NCBI RefSeq assembly: GCF_035917235.1
Contig: NZ_CP108423.1
Coordinates: 868,001 to 932,000, forward strand
DNA length: 64,000 bases
Origin: Streptomyces sp. NBC_01294
GTDB taxonomy: Bacteria > Actinomycetota > Actinomycetes > Streptomycetales > Streptomycetaceae
Direction of reading: 5' to 3'
Shown: positions 17,233 to 25,142 of the stretch, piece by piece
Position numbering within the stretch: position 1 is the stretch's first letter
Layout: each line of letters starts with the position of its first letter
Position numbers and translations under genes: made by a program
Notes under the pieces: generated by a model
What the model was told of the DNA's origin: nothing
The model's input: the letters and a program-made list of their open reading frames with translations, nothing else
Database searches by the model: none

Positions 17233-19233
17233 ATGAGCGGGTGGGGCACGGCGTTTCGGCGCGGACGCGGCATCGGGCCCGGGGGCGCCGAGCCGGGCAG
17301 AGAGCACACCTCGCGCTCGAGGGGCGAGTCGGCCTACGCCGAGGCCGAGGCCGACTCCGACGCCGAATCCGACGCCGGGCCCACGCCGGCGGTCGTATCG
17401 GTGGTCCTCGTCGTCGTCATTCTCGGATTCGCCTTCGAGCCCGGTGTCGTCCTGCCGCGCCCGGCCGCCGTGCCGATGCTGCTGCTCCAGCTGGCCACCT
17501 GCCTGCCCTCGACACGGCGGCTGCGCGGGGCCTGGACCCTCGCCGCTCAGATCCTGCTCACGCCCTGGTCCGGCCTGCCCGGGTTTCTCGGCGCCTCCGT
17601 GCTGCTGATCGTCGAACGGCCCGTCCGGTGGCCGCTGTTCATGGTCGTCGTGCTGGCCGCCGGACCGCTCGCACCCGGCGACGGCAGCGTCCATTCCGTA
17701 CTCAACGGCATCGGGAACGCCCTCGCCCACGGATTGATCATCTATGCGCTGACCCGGCTCACCGACCTCTACACCGAACTCCGCACCACCCGCGGCGCAC
17801 TGGCCGAGGCCCTCGTCACGGCCGAACGGGAGCGCGCCGGGCGGGACTTGGACACGGTGCTGGGAACGGCCCTGGCGGACATCATCCGGCTGGCCGGGCA
17901 GGGCACGCGGGCGGCGCGGGACATGGTGGCGGTCGCGCGGGCGGCGACGGAGCGCGTGCGCGCCGCGCCGACCGCGCGGGCGGCCGACGGGGCAGAGATC
18001 CCCGTGGGCGCCATGACGCCCCGGCTGGTGTGGCCCATCGTGGTCGCCACCCACGTCGAGTACCTGGTCGTGGGGGCCGCCTTCCTGCTCGGCGCCGGGC
18101 TGTCGGGCCTGCGGATCGCCGCGTACGGGGCCGCGCTGGCGACGGTGGTCGGGCTGCAGGCGTACCACTCCCTGCCGCGTCCGCCGGGCGTGCGTCCCCC
18201 GTGCGTCGTGTGGACGCTGGGTGTGCAGCTCGCTCTTGCCCTGGGCGTGCTGGCGGCGCCGGACGGGCCGTACCCCCAGCTGGTGGCGTTCGCCGCAGCC
18301 TCGGTGCTGATCGTCCTTCCCGGGCGCACCGCCTGGCCGGCGGCCGGGATGCTGACCGCACTGGTGGCGATCGCGTTGCTGGTGCGCACGGACGGGCCCG
18401 GGGTTCGTGGCACCGCTCTCCTCCTGCTGGACATCGTGGTGATCGCTTCGGTCTTCTACGGCCTCGCCCTGCTCACCGGCCTGGTCCACCAGGTACGGGA
18501 GGCCCGCGAAGCGCTGGCTTCGCTGGCCGTGGCGCGCGAGCGCCGGCGCATCGCCCGGGACGTCCACGACCTGCTGGGGTACGGGCTGGCCGCGATCGCG
18601 ATGAAGGGTGAGCTGGCGAGCCGCGACCCTGACCGGGAGCGGGCCGAGCGGCACCTCGCCGATGCGGCGGCCCTGGCGGACCGGGCGCTGGCGGACCTTC
18701 GGGCGATCCCGGGAGAAGGCCCGGAGTTCGCGCTGGCGGAGGAACTGGCCTCCGCCCGGAAGGTACTGGCCGCCGCAGGCATAGCCGTGCGGGTGCGGGG
18801 CGAGACGGACGGGGCGGGCGGGCCGGGCGGGGCAAGCGGGACGGTCAGGGTGGACGGGGTGGACGGGGTGGACGGGGTGGACCGGGTGGACCGGGTGGAC
18901 GAGGTGGCGGAGACGCTGTTCGCCACGGTGCTGCGGGAGGCGGTGACCAACGTGCTGCGACATGCGGCGGGAGCCCGTCGGTGCGAGGTGGTCTTCGGTC
19001 CCGGGCTGCTGCGGGTGGCGGACGACGGCCGCGTGCTTCCCGTACCGCCACGGAAGGACGGCACCGGAGCGGGCGGCGGCGGCAACGGGCTGAGGAACCT
19101 GCGTGAGCGAGCGGCCGCGGTCGGTGGGGTCCTGGAGGCCGGACCGGCTCCGCACGGGCGCGGCTACGTCCTGACCGTCCGCCTGGACTCCCCCTCCGCT
19201 TCCGCCTCACCATCCGCCTCCGTCTCCGGATGA
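17233..19233 (+). CDS. Two-component sensor histidine kinase (NarL/DesK type)
   Basis: The 666-residue protein has an acidic repeat-rich N-terminus (AEAEADSDAESDA), membrane helices between about 55 and 180, a second group of helices between about 275 and 420, a HisKA_3 box with the phospho-acceptor in RRIARDVHDLLGYGLAAIAM (His near 445) and a C-terminal HATPase (LREAVTNVLRHA, GGGNGLRNLRERAAAVGG). The two membrane blocks suggest a fused or duplicated sensor. Between the H-box and the ATPase lies VDGVDGVDGVDRVDRVDE, encoded by a 9-bp tandem repeat. It probably phosphorylates the LuxR-type regulator encoded on the opposite strand just downstream. It appears to be leaderless. Confidence 0.88.
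   Translation: MSGWGTAFRRGRGIGPGGAEPGREHTSRSRGESAYAEAEADSDAESDAGPTPAVVSVVLVVVILGFAFEPGVVLPRPAAVPMLLLQLATCLPSTRRLRGAWTLAAQILLTPWSGLPGFLGASVLLIVERPVRWPLFMVVVLAAGPLAPGDGSVHSVLNGIGNALAHGLIIYALTRLTDLYTELRTTRGALAEALVTAERERAGRDLDTVLGTALADIIRLAGQGTRAARDMVAVARAATERVRAAPTARAADGAEIPVGAMTPRLVWPIVVATHVEYLVVGAAFLLGAGLSGLRIAAYGAALATVVGLQAYHSLPRPPGVRPPCVVWTLGVQLALALGVLAAPDGPYPQLVAFAAASVLIVLPGRTAWPAAGMLTALVAIALLVRTDGPGVRGTALLLLDIVVIASVFYGLALLTGLVHQVREAREALASLAVARERRRIARDVHDLLGYGLAAIAMKGELASRDPDRERAERHLADAAALADRALADLRAIPGEGPEFALAEELASARKVLAAAGIAVRVRGETDGAGGPGGASGTVRVDGVDGVDGVDRVDRVDEVAETLFATVLREAVTNVLRHAAGARRCEVVFGPGLLRVADDGRVLPVPPRKDGTGAGGGGNGLRNLRERAAAVGGVLEAGPAPHGRGYVLTVRLDSPSASASPSASVSG
18850..18900 (+). 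repeat. 9-bp tandem repeat inside the kinase gene
   Basis: GTGGACGGG and the variant GTGGACCGG are repeated 5.6 times in frame, encoding Val-Asp-Gly/Arg triplets. It lies between the phospho-acceptor helix and the ATPase domain, so a change in copy number would change linker length without shifting the frame. Confidence 0.85.
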
Positions 19234-19240
19234 CTCGCCG

Positions 19241-19849
19241 TTACCCCAACCAGCCCTGTTCCCGGGCGATCCGCACGGCGTCGAGGCGGGTGCGCGCGTC
19301 GAGCTTGGTGACGGCCGCGCCGAGGTAGTTCCGTACGGTGCCCTGGGTGAGGTGCAACTCCCGGGCTATCGCGTCGAGTTCGGCGCCGGCGGCGGCCAGT
19401 CGCAGCACATCGGTTTCACGCGGGGTGAGCGGGCTCACCTTGGCGGTGAGCGCCGCGGCGGCCAGTTTGGGATCGATGACGTGCTCCCCCGCGGCCACGC
19501 TGCGGATCGCGGCGGCGAGCTGATCCGGCTGCGCGTCCTTGAGCATGAACCCGCCCACCCGGGCGGCGAGTGCCGACCGCAGCGCCTCGGGGCTGCCCAG
19601 CGCGGTGAGGATCAGGATCCGGCAGTCGGGCAGCGCGGCTTCGAGATCGCGGGCGGCGGAGAGTCCGTCCGCACCGGGCATGTCCAGGTCGAGCACCGCG
19701 ACGGTGGGCCGGTGGGCGAGCGCGGCGGGGAGGACGGCGTCCCCCCGGGCCACCTCGGCGACGACCTCCATGTCGGCTTCCAGGTCCAGCAGCGCGGCCA
19801 GCGCCCCCCGGAGCATGTGCATGTCCTCGGCCAGCAGAATGCGGATCAC
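19241..19849 (-). CDS. LuxR/NarL-type response regulator
   Basis: The 202-residue protein has a receiver domain (LLAEDMHMLRGALAALL, phospho-acceptor Asp in VAVLDLDMPGADGL, Thr in ILILTALGS, Lys in GGFMLKDAQP) and a C-terminal LuxR helix-turn-helix (SPLTPRETDVLRLAAAGAEL then GTVRNYLGAAVTKLDARTR). It is convergent with the histidine kinase gene, seven bases apart, instead of following it in an operon. DesR-type regulators usually respond to HisKA_3 kinases of exactly this class, so the two are probably partners. Confidence 0.9.
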   Translation of the reverse strand: MIRILLAEDMHMLRGALAALLDLEADMEVVAEVARGDAVLPAALAHRPTVAVLDLDMPGADGLSAARDLEAALPDCRILILTALGSPEALRSALAARVGGFMLKDAQPDQLAAAIRSVAAGEHVIDPKLAAAALTAKVSPLTPRETDVLRLAAAGAELDAIARELHLTQGTVRNYLGAAVTKLDARTRLDAVRIAREQGWLG

Positions 19850-19929
19850 AGTCCCTCCCGGAGGATCGTAACGGCCTGCGTCGGGGCGGCACGGAACGCG
19901 AGCGGTCGGCGGCAGGGGACCCTCGGACG

Positions 19930-20412
19930 TCAGGCCGTGTGCTTGTGAATCACGTCGAGGTAGTGCCGATCACGGTGCGGCACGTGGTCGTCCCGTCCGG
20001 GCAGGCCGAAGACCGCACAGACGTCGGCGGGCCGGGTGAGGATGCTGGACTGTTCGTCGAAGGTGAGGACGCCGTTGACCACGTGCCGGCAGCCTGCGGC
20101 GTCGAGCGCGGCGATCAGCTCCTCGCGGAGCACCGTGGCCTCGAAGCTCTCGGAAGCGGGCAGGACGAGCGGCGGAAGGCTGACGGTCGAACCCGGCCGG
20201 AGGCGGATACCGATGCCGCTCACGACCCGCCGGGTGGTCACCAGCTGCAACCCGCCCCAGGAATAGGGATAGCCGTCGATGTCGGGCCCCTTCATCATGT
20301 GGGCCGGGTGCGGGCGGCCCGGGCCGAGGAGGTCTTCGGCATCGGTCAGCGACATCCCGCAGGTGAGCGGCCCGATCCGGCCGGTGCGGGAGAAGCCGAC
20401 GAGTACGTCCAT
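19930..20412 (-). CDS. Hypothetical protein
   Basis: The 160-residue protein is acidic and soluble: MDVLVGFSRTGRIGPLTCGM, DAEDLLGPGRPHPAHMMKG, YPYSWGGLQLVTTRRVVSGI, then VLREELIAALDAAGCRHVVN. The family is seen in Streptomyces, but I know of no function for it. The start is uncertain. ATG 20412 has no strong ribosome site, and ATG 20544 would add 44 residues that overlap the promoter of the divergent regulator. I favour 20412. The spacing to that regulator (163 bases) would allow shared control. Confidence 0.6.
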   Translation of the reverse strand: MDVLVGFSRTGRIGPLTCGMSLTDAEDLLGPGRPHPAHMMKGPDIDGYPYSWGGLQLVTTRRVVSGIGIRLRPGSTVSLPPLVLPASESFEATVLREELIAALDAAGCRHVVNGVLTFDEQSSILTRPADVCAVFGLPGRDDHVPHRDRHYLDVIHKHTA

Positions 20413-20575
20413 CAAGGTCACGACCGGACTGTGGCACTCCCCCGCTCCCGTGCGCACCTCGATTTCGGCGCGCGGCGCCCAGCCCGAACACCCCACGGCC
20501 GGTGCAGGGCCGTGCCCAGCGCCTGCCTTTCTGTCCTTTTCCATCTCCAACCTGCGTTGTTCCCAGAATGGCCGG

Positions 20576-21073
20576 GTGAGGGACATCGATGCGATCGCGG
20601 CGTTGCAGGATCCCGTACGGCGCCGCCTGTACGAGTACGTGGCGGCGCAGGGCCGCGAGGTCGGCCGCAACGAGGCCGCCGAGGCGGCCGGGGTGGCACG
20701 CACGCTCGCCGCGCACCATCTGGACAAGTTGACCGAGGCCGGGCTGCTGGAAAGCGGCAGTCGCCGCCTGACGGGCCGCTCGGGACCGGGGGCGGGCCGT
20801 CCCGCCAAGGTGTACACGCGGGCGCGGGCCGAGCGGTCGGTGTCATTGCCCGGCCGCGACTACCGCACCGCGGCCGAGCTGCTCGCCGAGACCGCCGAGG
20901 AGGCCGGGCTGGACGCCGCGCTCTGCGCGGCCGCACGCCGCCGGGGCGAGGCCCTGCGCGGCTCGTCGGCACCCTGCGGAGGCCTCGAAGAGGCCATGGA
21001 GGTGCTGACCGCCCGCGGCTACGAGCCACACCTGGAAGCCGTCGAGGACACTGGGCACGCCGTGCTGGGATGA
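20576..21073 (+). CDS. Helix-turn-helix transcriptional regulator, C-terminally truncated
   Basis: The 165-residue product begins at GTG 20576, six bases after CAGAAT and with no ribosome site, so it is probably leaderless. The winged helix-turn-helix reads LQDPVRRRLYEYVAAQGREV, NEAAEAAGVARTLAAHHLDK, LTEAGLLESGSRR. The remainder (LLAETAEEAGLDAALCAAAR, EVLTARGYEPHLEA) matches the ArsR-like regulators that normally continue with a cysteine-containing segment of about 50 residues (an NCPFH-type region). That part is absent and the ORF stops shortly after GYEPH. Truncation probably damages ligand sensing. It is followed four bases later by the chimeric DsbA-like gene. Confidence 0.65.
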   Translation: MRDIDAIAALQDPVRRRLYEYVAAQGREVGRNEAAEAAGVARTLAAHHLDKLTEAGLLESGSRRLTGRSGPGAGRPAKVYTRARAERSVSLPGRDYRTAAELLAETAEEAGLDAALCAAARRRGEALRGSSAPCGGLEEAMEVLTARGYEPHLEAVEDTGHAVLG

Positions 21074-21077
21074 GGCC

Positions 21078-21722
21078 ATGACCGCATCCGCGCATGCCGC
21101 CCACCTCGCCCAGCTCAACGTCGCCACGCTCCGGCATCCCTTCGACGACCCGCGCGTGGCGCCGTTCGTCGTGGTGGGCGACCCGGCCGCGGCAACCACC
21201 GTCCGGCTGTACGAGGACCCACGCTGTCCGGTCGTCGAGGAGTTCGAGGCGACCGGTGCCCCGGCGCTACGCGAGATGACGCTGCGCCGCGAGGCCAAGA
21301 CCGAGTACACCCTCGCGTCCTTCAGGGACGACCGTGTGGGCGGCGACGGATCGAAGAGGGCGGTTAACGCCCTCCGCGCAGCGCTGGACGCCGGCAAGTT
21401 CACCGAATACCACGCCGTGCTGTTCGAGAACATGGCCGAAAACGAACTCGCAGGCGGCTACACCACGGCCTCCCTCCTGGAACTGGCCGACCAGGTCGAG
21501 GGACTGCGAAGCGATACCTTCGACTCCGCGGTGGCGACGATGAAGCACAAAGACTTCGTCACCGCATCGGAGAAGACTTATGAGGCAGCCGGTGGCGACG
21601 ACCCACGCGGCCCTGGCACCCCCACGGTCGCCATCAACGGCACCCAGATCAAGGGTGGCCTGTACGACTGGCTCTTCGAGAAGGAGACGTTCCACCTGCT
21701 CCTGAACTCAGCCGACAACTAG
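21078..21722 (+). CDS. Chimeric ORF: DUF3291-like start fused to a DsbA-like body
   Basis: Residues 1-31 (HLAQLNVATLRHPFDDPRVA) match the start of DUF3291 proteins. From VVVGDPAAATTVRLYEDPRC onward the sequence is a DsbA-family thioredoxin fold (REAKTEYTLASFRDD, GSKRAVNALRAALDAGKFTE, FVTASEKTYEAAGG, TPTVAINGTQIKGG). The active-site motif should be CPxC but reads CPVV, so only one cysteine remains. There is no signal peptide. The join and the lost cysteine suggest that a deletion fused two genes and that the product has no disulfide chemistry. It follows a truncated regulator, which supports local rearrangement. Expression as a new protein is possible because ribosome site and start are intact. 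Confidence 0.6.
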   Translation: MTASAHAAHLAQLNVATLRHPFDDPRVAPFVVVGDPAAATTVRLYEDPRCPVVEEFEATGAPALREMTLRREAKTEYTLASFRDDRVGGDGSKRAVNALRAALDAGKFTEYHAVLFENMAENELAGGYTTASLLELADQVEGLRSDTFDSAVATMKHKDFVTASEKTYEAAGGDDPRGPGTPTVAINGTQIKGGLYDWLFEKETFHLLLNSADN

Positions 21723-21824
21723 CCGCAGACCGGGCAACACGGGGCCCTTGTTCGGGTTCAGGCACGAATTCCGTGAACCGTCGTCAGCCAGGGGGATGGC
21801 CTCAAGACCGTCATCACCAGGCGG

Positions 21825-21830
21825 GATACT
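21825..21830 (+). promoter_or_regulatory. Likely -10 element of a leaderless gene
   Basis: GATACT ends six bases before ATG 21837, with no ribosome site, matching the layout seen for several other genes in the window. Confidence 0.4.
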
Positions 21831-21836
21831 TGCCTG

Positions 21837-22463
21837 ATGGACATATCGAGGGCTTCCTGGGTCAACACGACGCACGATTGGTCCAGCATCGTTGATGCGG
21901 ATCATCTGGCACATATCCGACAGAGTCCCTGGGAGTTCGCTCCGGATGGACCTTGGCACCTCGTCCTTGAGGTACTTGCCTATGCCGCCGACGAAGCGTC
22001 AAGCAAGGGCGGGGGACGCTGCGTCGTCGTTCTCCATCCCGACGGTTCCCTGTCTGTCCGGGATGACGGACGGGGCACTGACACCCGTGTGGACGAGCAC
22101 GGCCGGAGCGTGAAGAAGCCGGTCATGGCTACGAAGGATCTCCGGTTCTTCGATTTCCCGCAGGTCGAGGTACTGCCTGACGGCCATCCTCGGCGCGGCA
22201 TGTCCGTGGTTGCGGCGCTCAGCGAGTGGCTCGCCCATACCAACCGCCGCCTCAACGGGGCCTGGACTCAGCGCTACGAAAATGGCGTCCCCGTCACCGA
22301 TCTTGAGCCCGTTGAGGTCGACGGCACGACCGGGACGCTGGTCCATTTCAGGCCGGACGGGTCGTTGGGTTCGGTGACCGTGCCGGCGGCCGGCGACCAA
22401 TCGCGCCTGGCCACGGCCTGGCCGCATCTGGAGGTTCAGGTCGATGACCGGCGCAATGACTGA
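21837..22463 (+). CDS. Stand-alone GyrB/GHKL-type ATPase domain protein
   Basis: The 208-residue protein matches the N-terminal ATPase of gyrase B but nothing else of that subunit: IRQSPWEFAPDGPWHLVLEV, LAYAADEASSKGGGRCVVVL, HPDGSLSVRDDGRGTDTRVD (the GHKL DxGxGxxxx box), then GMSVVAALSEWLAHTNRRLN and HFRPDGSLGSV. The helix that normally has E-x-x-x-N for Mg-ATP reads EVLAYAADE, with Asp in place of Asn. Such short paralogues are common in Streptomyces but uncharacterised. It is probably leaderless. It might bind ATP as a switch, or bind gyrase-directed ligands. Both are guesses. Confidence 0.72.
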   Translation: MDISRASWVNTTHDWSSIVDADHLAHIRQSPWEFAPDGPWHLVLEVLAYAADEASSKGGGRCVVVLHPDGSLSVRDDGRGTDTRVDEHGRSVKKPVMATKDLRFFDFPQVEVLPDGHPRRGMSVVAALSEWLAHTNRRLNGAWTQRYENGVPVTDLEPVEVDGTTGTLVHFRPDGSLGSVTVPAAGDQSRLATAWPHLEVQVDDRRND

Positions 22464-22501
22464 CAGATTCGGTGACGATGACCGGTCTCGCACCACAGTG
22501 A

Positions 22502-22594
22502 TCAGCTCGCTGTGACGACCGTCGCGGTCTGTGGTCGGCGGCAGGCGCCGGTCAGCAGGAGCCGCTTGCGCAGGAGGGGGAGGCGGGCACGACC
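22502..22594 (-). pseudogene. 3' tail of a transposase gene
   Basis: The minus strand reads MFGRARLPLLRKRLLLTGAC and then reaches a stop at 22502. The ending resembles the C-terminus of ISL3/IS204-type transposases (the QMFGRAGF..LLRKRVLL pattern). Nothing recognisable precedes it, so only about 90 bases of the element remain. The assignment rests on a short motif. Confidence 0.35.
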
Positions 22595-22620
22595 AAACAT
22601 CGCATCCAAGGGCCACGCAG

Positions 22621-23205
22621 TCAGCCGCCCATGGGGTTCAAAACTCGGTCGAGTTCGCCCATCGCGTGCAGCTGCGCGAACTCGTCAGCGAGCATGCCCA
22701 TCACGACGAGGTCGTGGTGCCGACCGGCGAAGAACACGTGATCGCGGAGGCGACCCTCCTCGACGAAGCCGAGCCGACGATGAAGTGCCAGCGATGCCTC
22801 GTTGTGGGCGAAGATCCGCGCCCCGCACTTGTGATAGCGCCGCTCGGCGAACATGAAACGCATCAACATCACCACGGCCTCTGCCGCGTAGCCCTTGCGT
22901 CGATGGTCAGCACCCATCGTGATGCCGTACTCGAACCAGCCCGCACGTGGATCAGCATGATGCGAGCCGACGGCACCGACCATCTCCCCCGTGCCGACGG
23001 CTTCGATTGCCAACCCGAAGCAGTCGTTGTCGAACTTGGCAGCGGCCTGCTCCTTCGCCCAGGTACGGAACCCCTCGGCAGAACGGGGTGGATGCAGCAC
23101 ATCTCCCAACCGCTCCTCGTCGACGGCGAAGCGCATGAACGCCGCCCAGTCATCGGGCTCGATGCCGCGAAGGCGTACCCGGTCGCCAGTCCAGAACGAT
23201 TTCAT
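22621..23205 (-). CDS. GNAT-family N-acetyltransferase (RimJ/RimL type)
   Basis: The 194-residue protein begins RVRLRGIEPDDWAAFMRFAV and has the acetyl-CoA loop in MGADHRRKGYAAEAVVMLMR (R-x-x-G-x-A) and the C-terminal NEASLALHRRLGFVEEGRLR signature. These cytoplasmic enzymes acetylate protein N-termini, antibiotics or small amines. The acceptor is unknown. The gene stands alone, convergent with the GyrB-like gene across the transposase remnant. Confidence 0.88.
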   Translation of the reverse strand: MKSFWTGDRVRLRGIEPDDWAAFMRFAVDEERLGDVLHPPRSAEGFRTWAKEQAAAKFDNDCFGLAIEAVGTGEMVGAVGSHHADPRAGWFEYGITMGADHRRKGYAAEAVVMLMRFMFAERRYHKCGARIFAHNEASLALHRRLGFVEEGRLRDHVFFAGRHHDLVVMGMLADEFAQLHAMGELDRVLNPMGG

Positions 23206-23276
23206 CCCCTATTCGATCATGCGCAGTGTGCGTTGCACAGGCCCTTGGGAACCCGATCCGAACGGCCCGTGTCACC

Positions 23277-23798
23277 TCAACCGTTGACGGCCTCTGCGAT
23301 CTCCAGGGCGGCCTGGGCGGGCGTGAGGTGGGTGGTATCCACGACCTCGGCCTCGTCGTGGAGCCACGTGCGAGCCGCCTCGGCGTAGGGCTCGAGGTAC
23401 TTGAGACGGAAGGGAGAGGGGCCGAGAACGGTGTCCCCCTCGATGCGCCCGCGGAGAGTGTCCTGGTCGGCGTGGAGGACGAAGTGCCGTACGGGAACGG
23501 CATGGCGGGCGAGGCCCGCGCTGATCTCGCGCCAGTACTGCTCGACCAGGACGGTCATGGGCATCACCAGGGTGCCGCCGGTGTAGTCGAGTACGCGGCG
23601 GGCGGTCTCGACCACGAGCGGCCGCCACGGCGGCCAGTGCTGGAAGTTGTCCGTCCGGGGCAGCCCCGGCGTGATGTCCATGAGTGTCTCGCCGACCTTC
23701 TCGGCGTCGAAAACCCGTGAATCCGGGATCAGCTGCTGCACGAGTGCACTGGTCGTCGTCTTGCCCACACCGTGGGTGCCGTTGAGCCATACGATCAT
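23277..23798 (-). CDS. P-loop ATP-binding protein (small kinase-like)
   Basis: ATG 23798 gives a 173-residue protein beginning MIVWLNGTHGVGKTTTSALV, with the Walker A motif at residues 7-14. Later segments (FDAEKVGETLMDITPGLP, TLVMPMTVLVEQYWREI, HFVLHADQDTLRGRI, TTHLTPAQAALEIAEAV) match AAA/chloramphenicol-phosphotransferase-like small kinases of Actinobacteria. The substrate is unknown. A longer start at 23840 is possible but lacks the family's usual N-terminus. It shares a 124-base divergent gap with the small protein at 23923. Confidence 0.8.
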   Translation of the reverse strand: MIVWLNGTHGVGKTTTSALVQQLIPDSRVFDAEKVGETLMDITPGLPRTDNFQHWPPWRPLVVETARRVLDYTGGTLVMPMTVLVEQYWREISAGLARHAVPVRHFVLHADQDTLRGRIEGDTVLGPSPFRLKYLEPYAEAARTWLHDEAEVVDTTHLTPAQAALEIAEAVNG

Positions 23799-23922
23799 GG
23801 AACCCGAATCTAGCGCCGTGCGGGCCGCGGGAACGAGCACAGCAGAGGTCCGGTCTCAGTCGAGCGTCACAGGGGCGGGGATCGACTTGCACTGGAAATC
23901 GAACACGTGACCTAATTGAGTC

Positions 23923-24162
23923 ATGGCGCGAACAGTGTTTCCCGACGATCTTCTGCTGACCCAGGTCCGGGTGATCCGGACCTACGCCGCCCTCGCCCGC
24001 CCCCTCGGCGGCCACACCGCGGCGCTGCGGCACCAGCTGATCGAGGATCTGCGCCGGCTGTACGCCCACCCGTACTGGGCCGAGCCCGGACACTCGTACG
24101 CCGACCTGGTGGAGCTGCGCCGCGCGGCCCGGGCGCGGGCCGCCTGGGTGGAGGCCGCGTGA
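23923..24162 (+). CDS. Small conserved hypothetical protein
   Basis: The 79-residue protein (MARTVFPDDLLLTQVRVIRT, GGHTAALRHQLIEDLRRLYA, YADLVELRRAARARAAWVEA) is mostly helical and basic, with no membrane segment. The codon bias is strong, and similar short proteins occur in Streptomyces genomes, but no role is known. It may act as a small DNA-contact or regulatory protein, which is only a guess from its charge. Confidence 0.6.
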   Translation: MARTVFPDDLLLTQVRVIRTYAALARPLGGHTAALRHQLIEDLRRLYAHPYWAEPGHSYADLVELRRAARARAAWVEAA

Positions 24163-24198
24163 GGGGCGGGCCGGACTGCGCCCGCCGCGGCGCGGGCC

Positions 24199-24204
24199 TA
24201 CGCT
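24199..24204 (+). promoter_or_regulatory. Likely -10 element
   Basis: TACGCT precedes a possible transcription start at 24211 by six bases, giving a leader of about 72 bases before the ribosome site and ATG 24283. Confidence 0.35.
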
Positions 24205-24282
24205 GATCGGGTGACTCGGCTGCGCCGGAGGTCATGGCGCCGCTTGGCGCCATCCGGGGGCAGCCGCAGGGAGGTGAGCCCG

Positions 24283-25029
24283 ATGTCCGCACCCCGGGCA
24301 GCCGCGGCCCGCCGCGCGGCCGCCGGAACCGTCTGTCTGCTCCTGTTCGCGGGCGCGGGCGTGGGCACCGCCAGGGCCGATGACAACGGCCTCGCCGACA
24401 AGAGCGCCCAGGCCATCGCGGACGCCGCCCGCGAGGCGATGTCCGAGGTCACGTCCATGCACATGGTGGCGAAGGCGACCGAGAAGTCGGGTACCACCGC
24501 TCTGGACCTCCGGTTCGACGAGCAGGGCAACTGCGTCGGCTCCGTCACGCCCCCCGGTGACGCGGGCAGGGCCGACATCATCAAACGCGGCGACGACGTG
24601 TGGATGAAGCTCGACGACGACCTTCTCCGGGCCCACGTCCCGGGTGGAGCGGCCGACGACGCGATCGCACTCATCGACGGCCGTTACGTGCACGGCACCA
24701 CGAGCAGCCTCCTCCTGCGCGACTTCGCGGAATTCTGCGACCTCGACTTCTACAAGGAGGAGTTGACCTCGAAACCGGCGAGCGAGCAGCTGGTCAAGGG
24801 CGCGCGGACCACCGTCGACGGCCGCCCGGCCATCACGGTCAACAGCCGGCACGACGGCGAGACGGGCGCCTTCCAGGTCTCCACCGAGGACGAGCCCTAC
24901 CTCCTGCGGATCCAGGGTGCAGAGGCCTCCGGAGATCGGGTGGAAGCCACCTTCTCCGACTTCGGCGAGGCCGTCGTGCCCGAGCCCCCGGCGCCGGACG
25001 ACTCGGTCGACCTGTCGCAGCTCCAGTAG
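24283..25029 (+). CDS. Secreted LppX/LolA-like protein
   Basis: ATG 24283 follows GGGAGGTGA. The first 33 residues form a signal peptide (AAAGTVCLLLFAGAGVGTARA). The mature protein starts with helices rich in Ala, then beta strands: DAAREAMSEVTSMHMVAKAT, DLRFDEQGNCVGSVTPPG, DIIKRGDDVWMKLDDDLLRA, RPAITVNSRHDGETG. That is the half-barrel pattern of LppX/LolA-type lipid-binding proteins found in Actinobacteria. There is no lipobox cysteine, so the protein is probably released. GTG 24211 could add 24 residues, but the ribosome site favours the shorter form. The ligand is unknown. Confidence 0.72.
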   Translation: MSAPRAAAARRAAAGTVCLLLFAGAGVGTARADDNGLADKSAQAIADAAREAMSEVTSMHMVAKATEKSGTTALDLRFDEQGNCVGSVTPPGDAGRADIIKRGDDVWMKLDDDLLRAHVPGGAADDAIALIDGRYVHGTTSSLLLRDFAEFCDLDFYKEELTSKPASEQLVKGARTTVDGRPAITVNSRHDGETGAFQVSTEDEPYLLRIQGAEASGDRVEATFSDFGEAVVPEPPAPDDSVDLSQLQ

Positions 25030-25142
25030 TGACTCAGTAGTGACCCAGGAGTGACCGCCACCGGCGGGGCCGCGTTCGCCGAGGAGCGCACGTCAGGGTC
25101 CGGTGCCAGGCTGAGGCCGTACGACACGCGAAGGGAACGGCC

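Noticed and set aside
18848..18903. Possible CRISPR-like array
   Set aside because: The units are nine bases without spacers and lie in frame in a kinase gene.
21837..23798. New anti-phage system made of the GyrB-like ATPase, GNAT and P-loop kinase
   Set aside because: The genes lie on different strands with a transposase remnant between, and none has a known defence domain partner.
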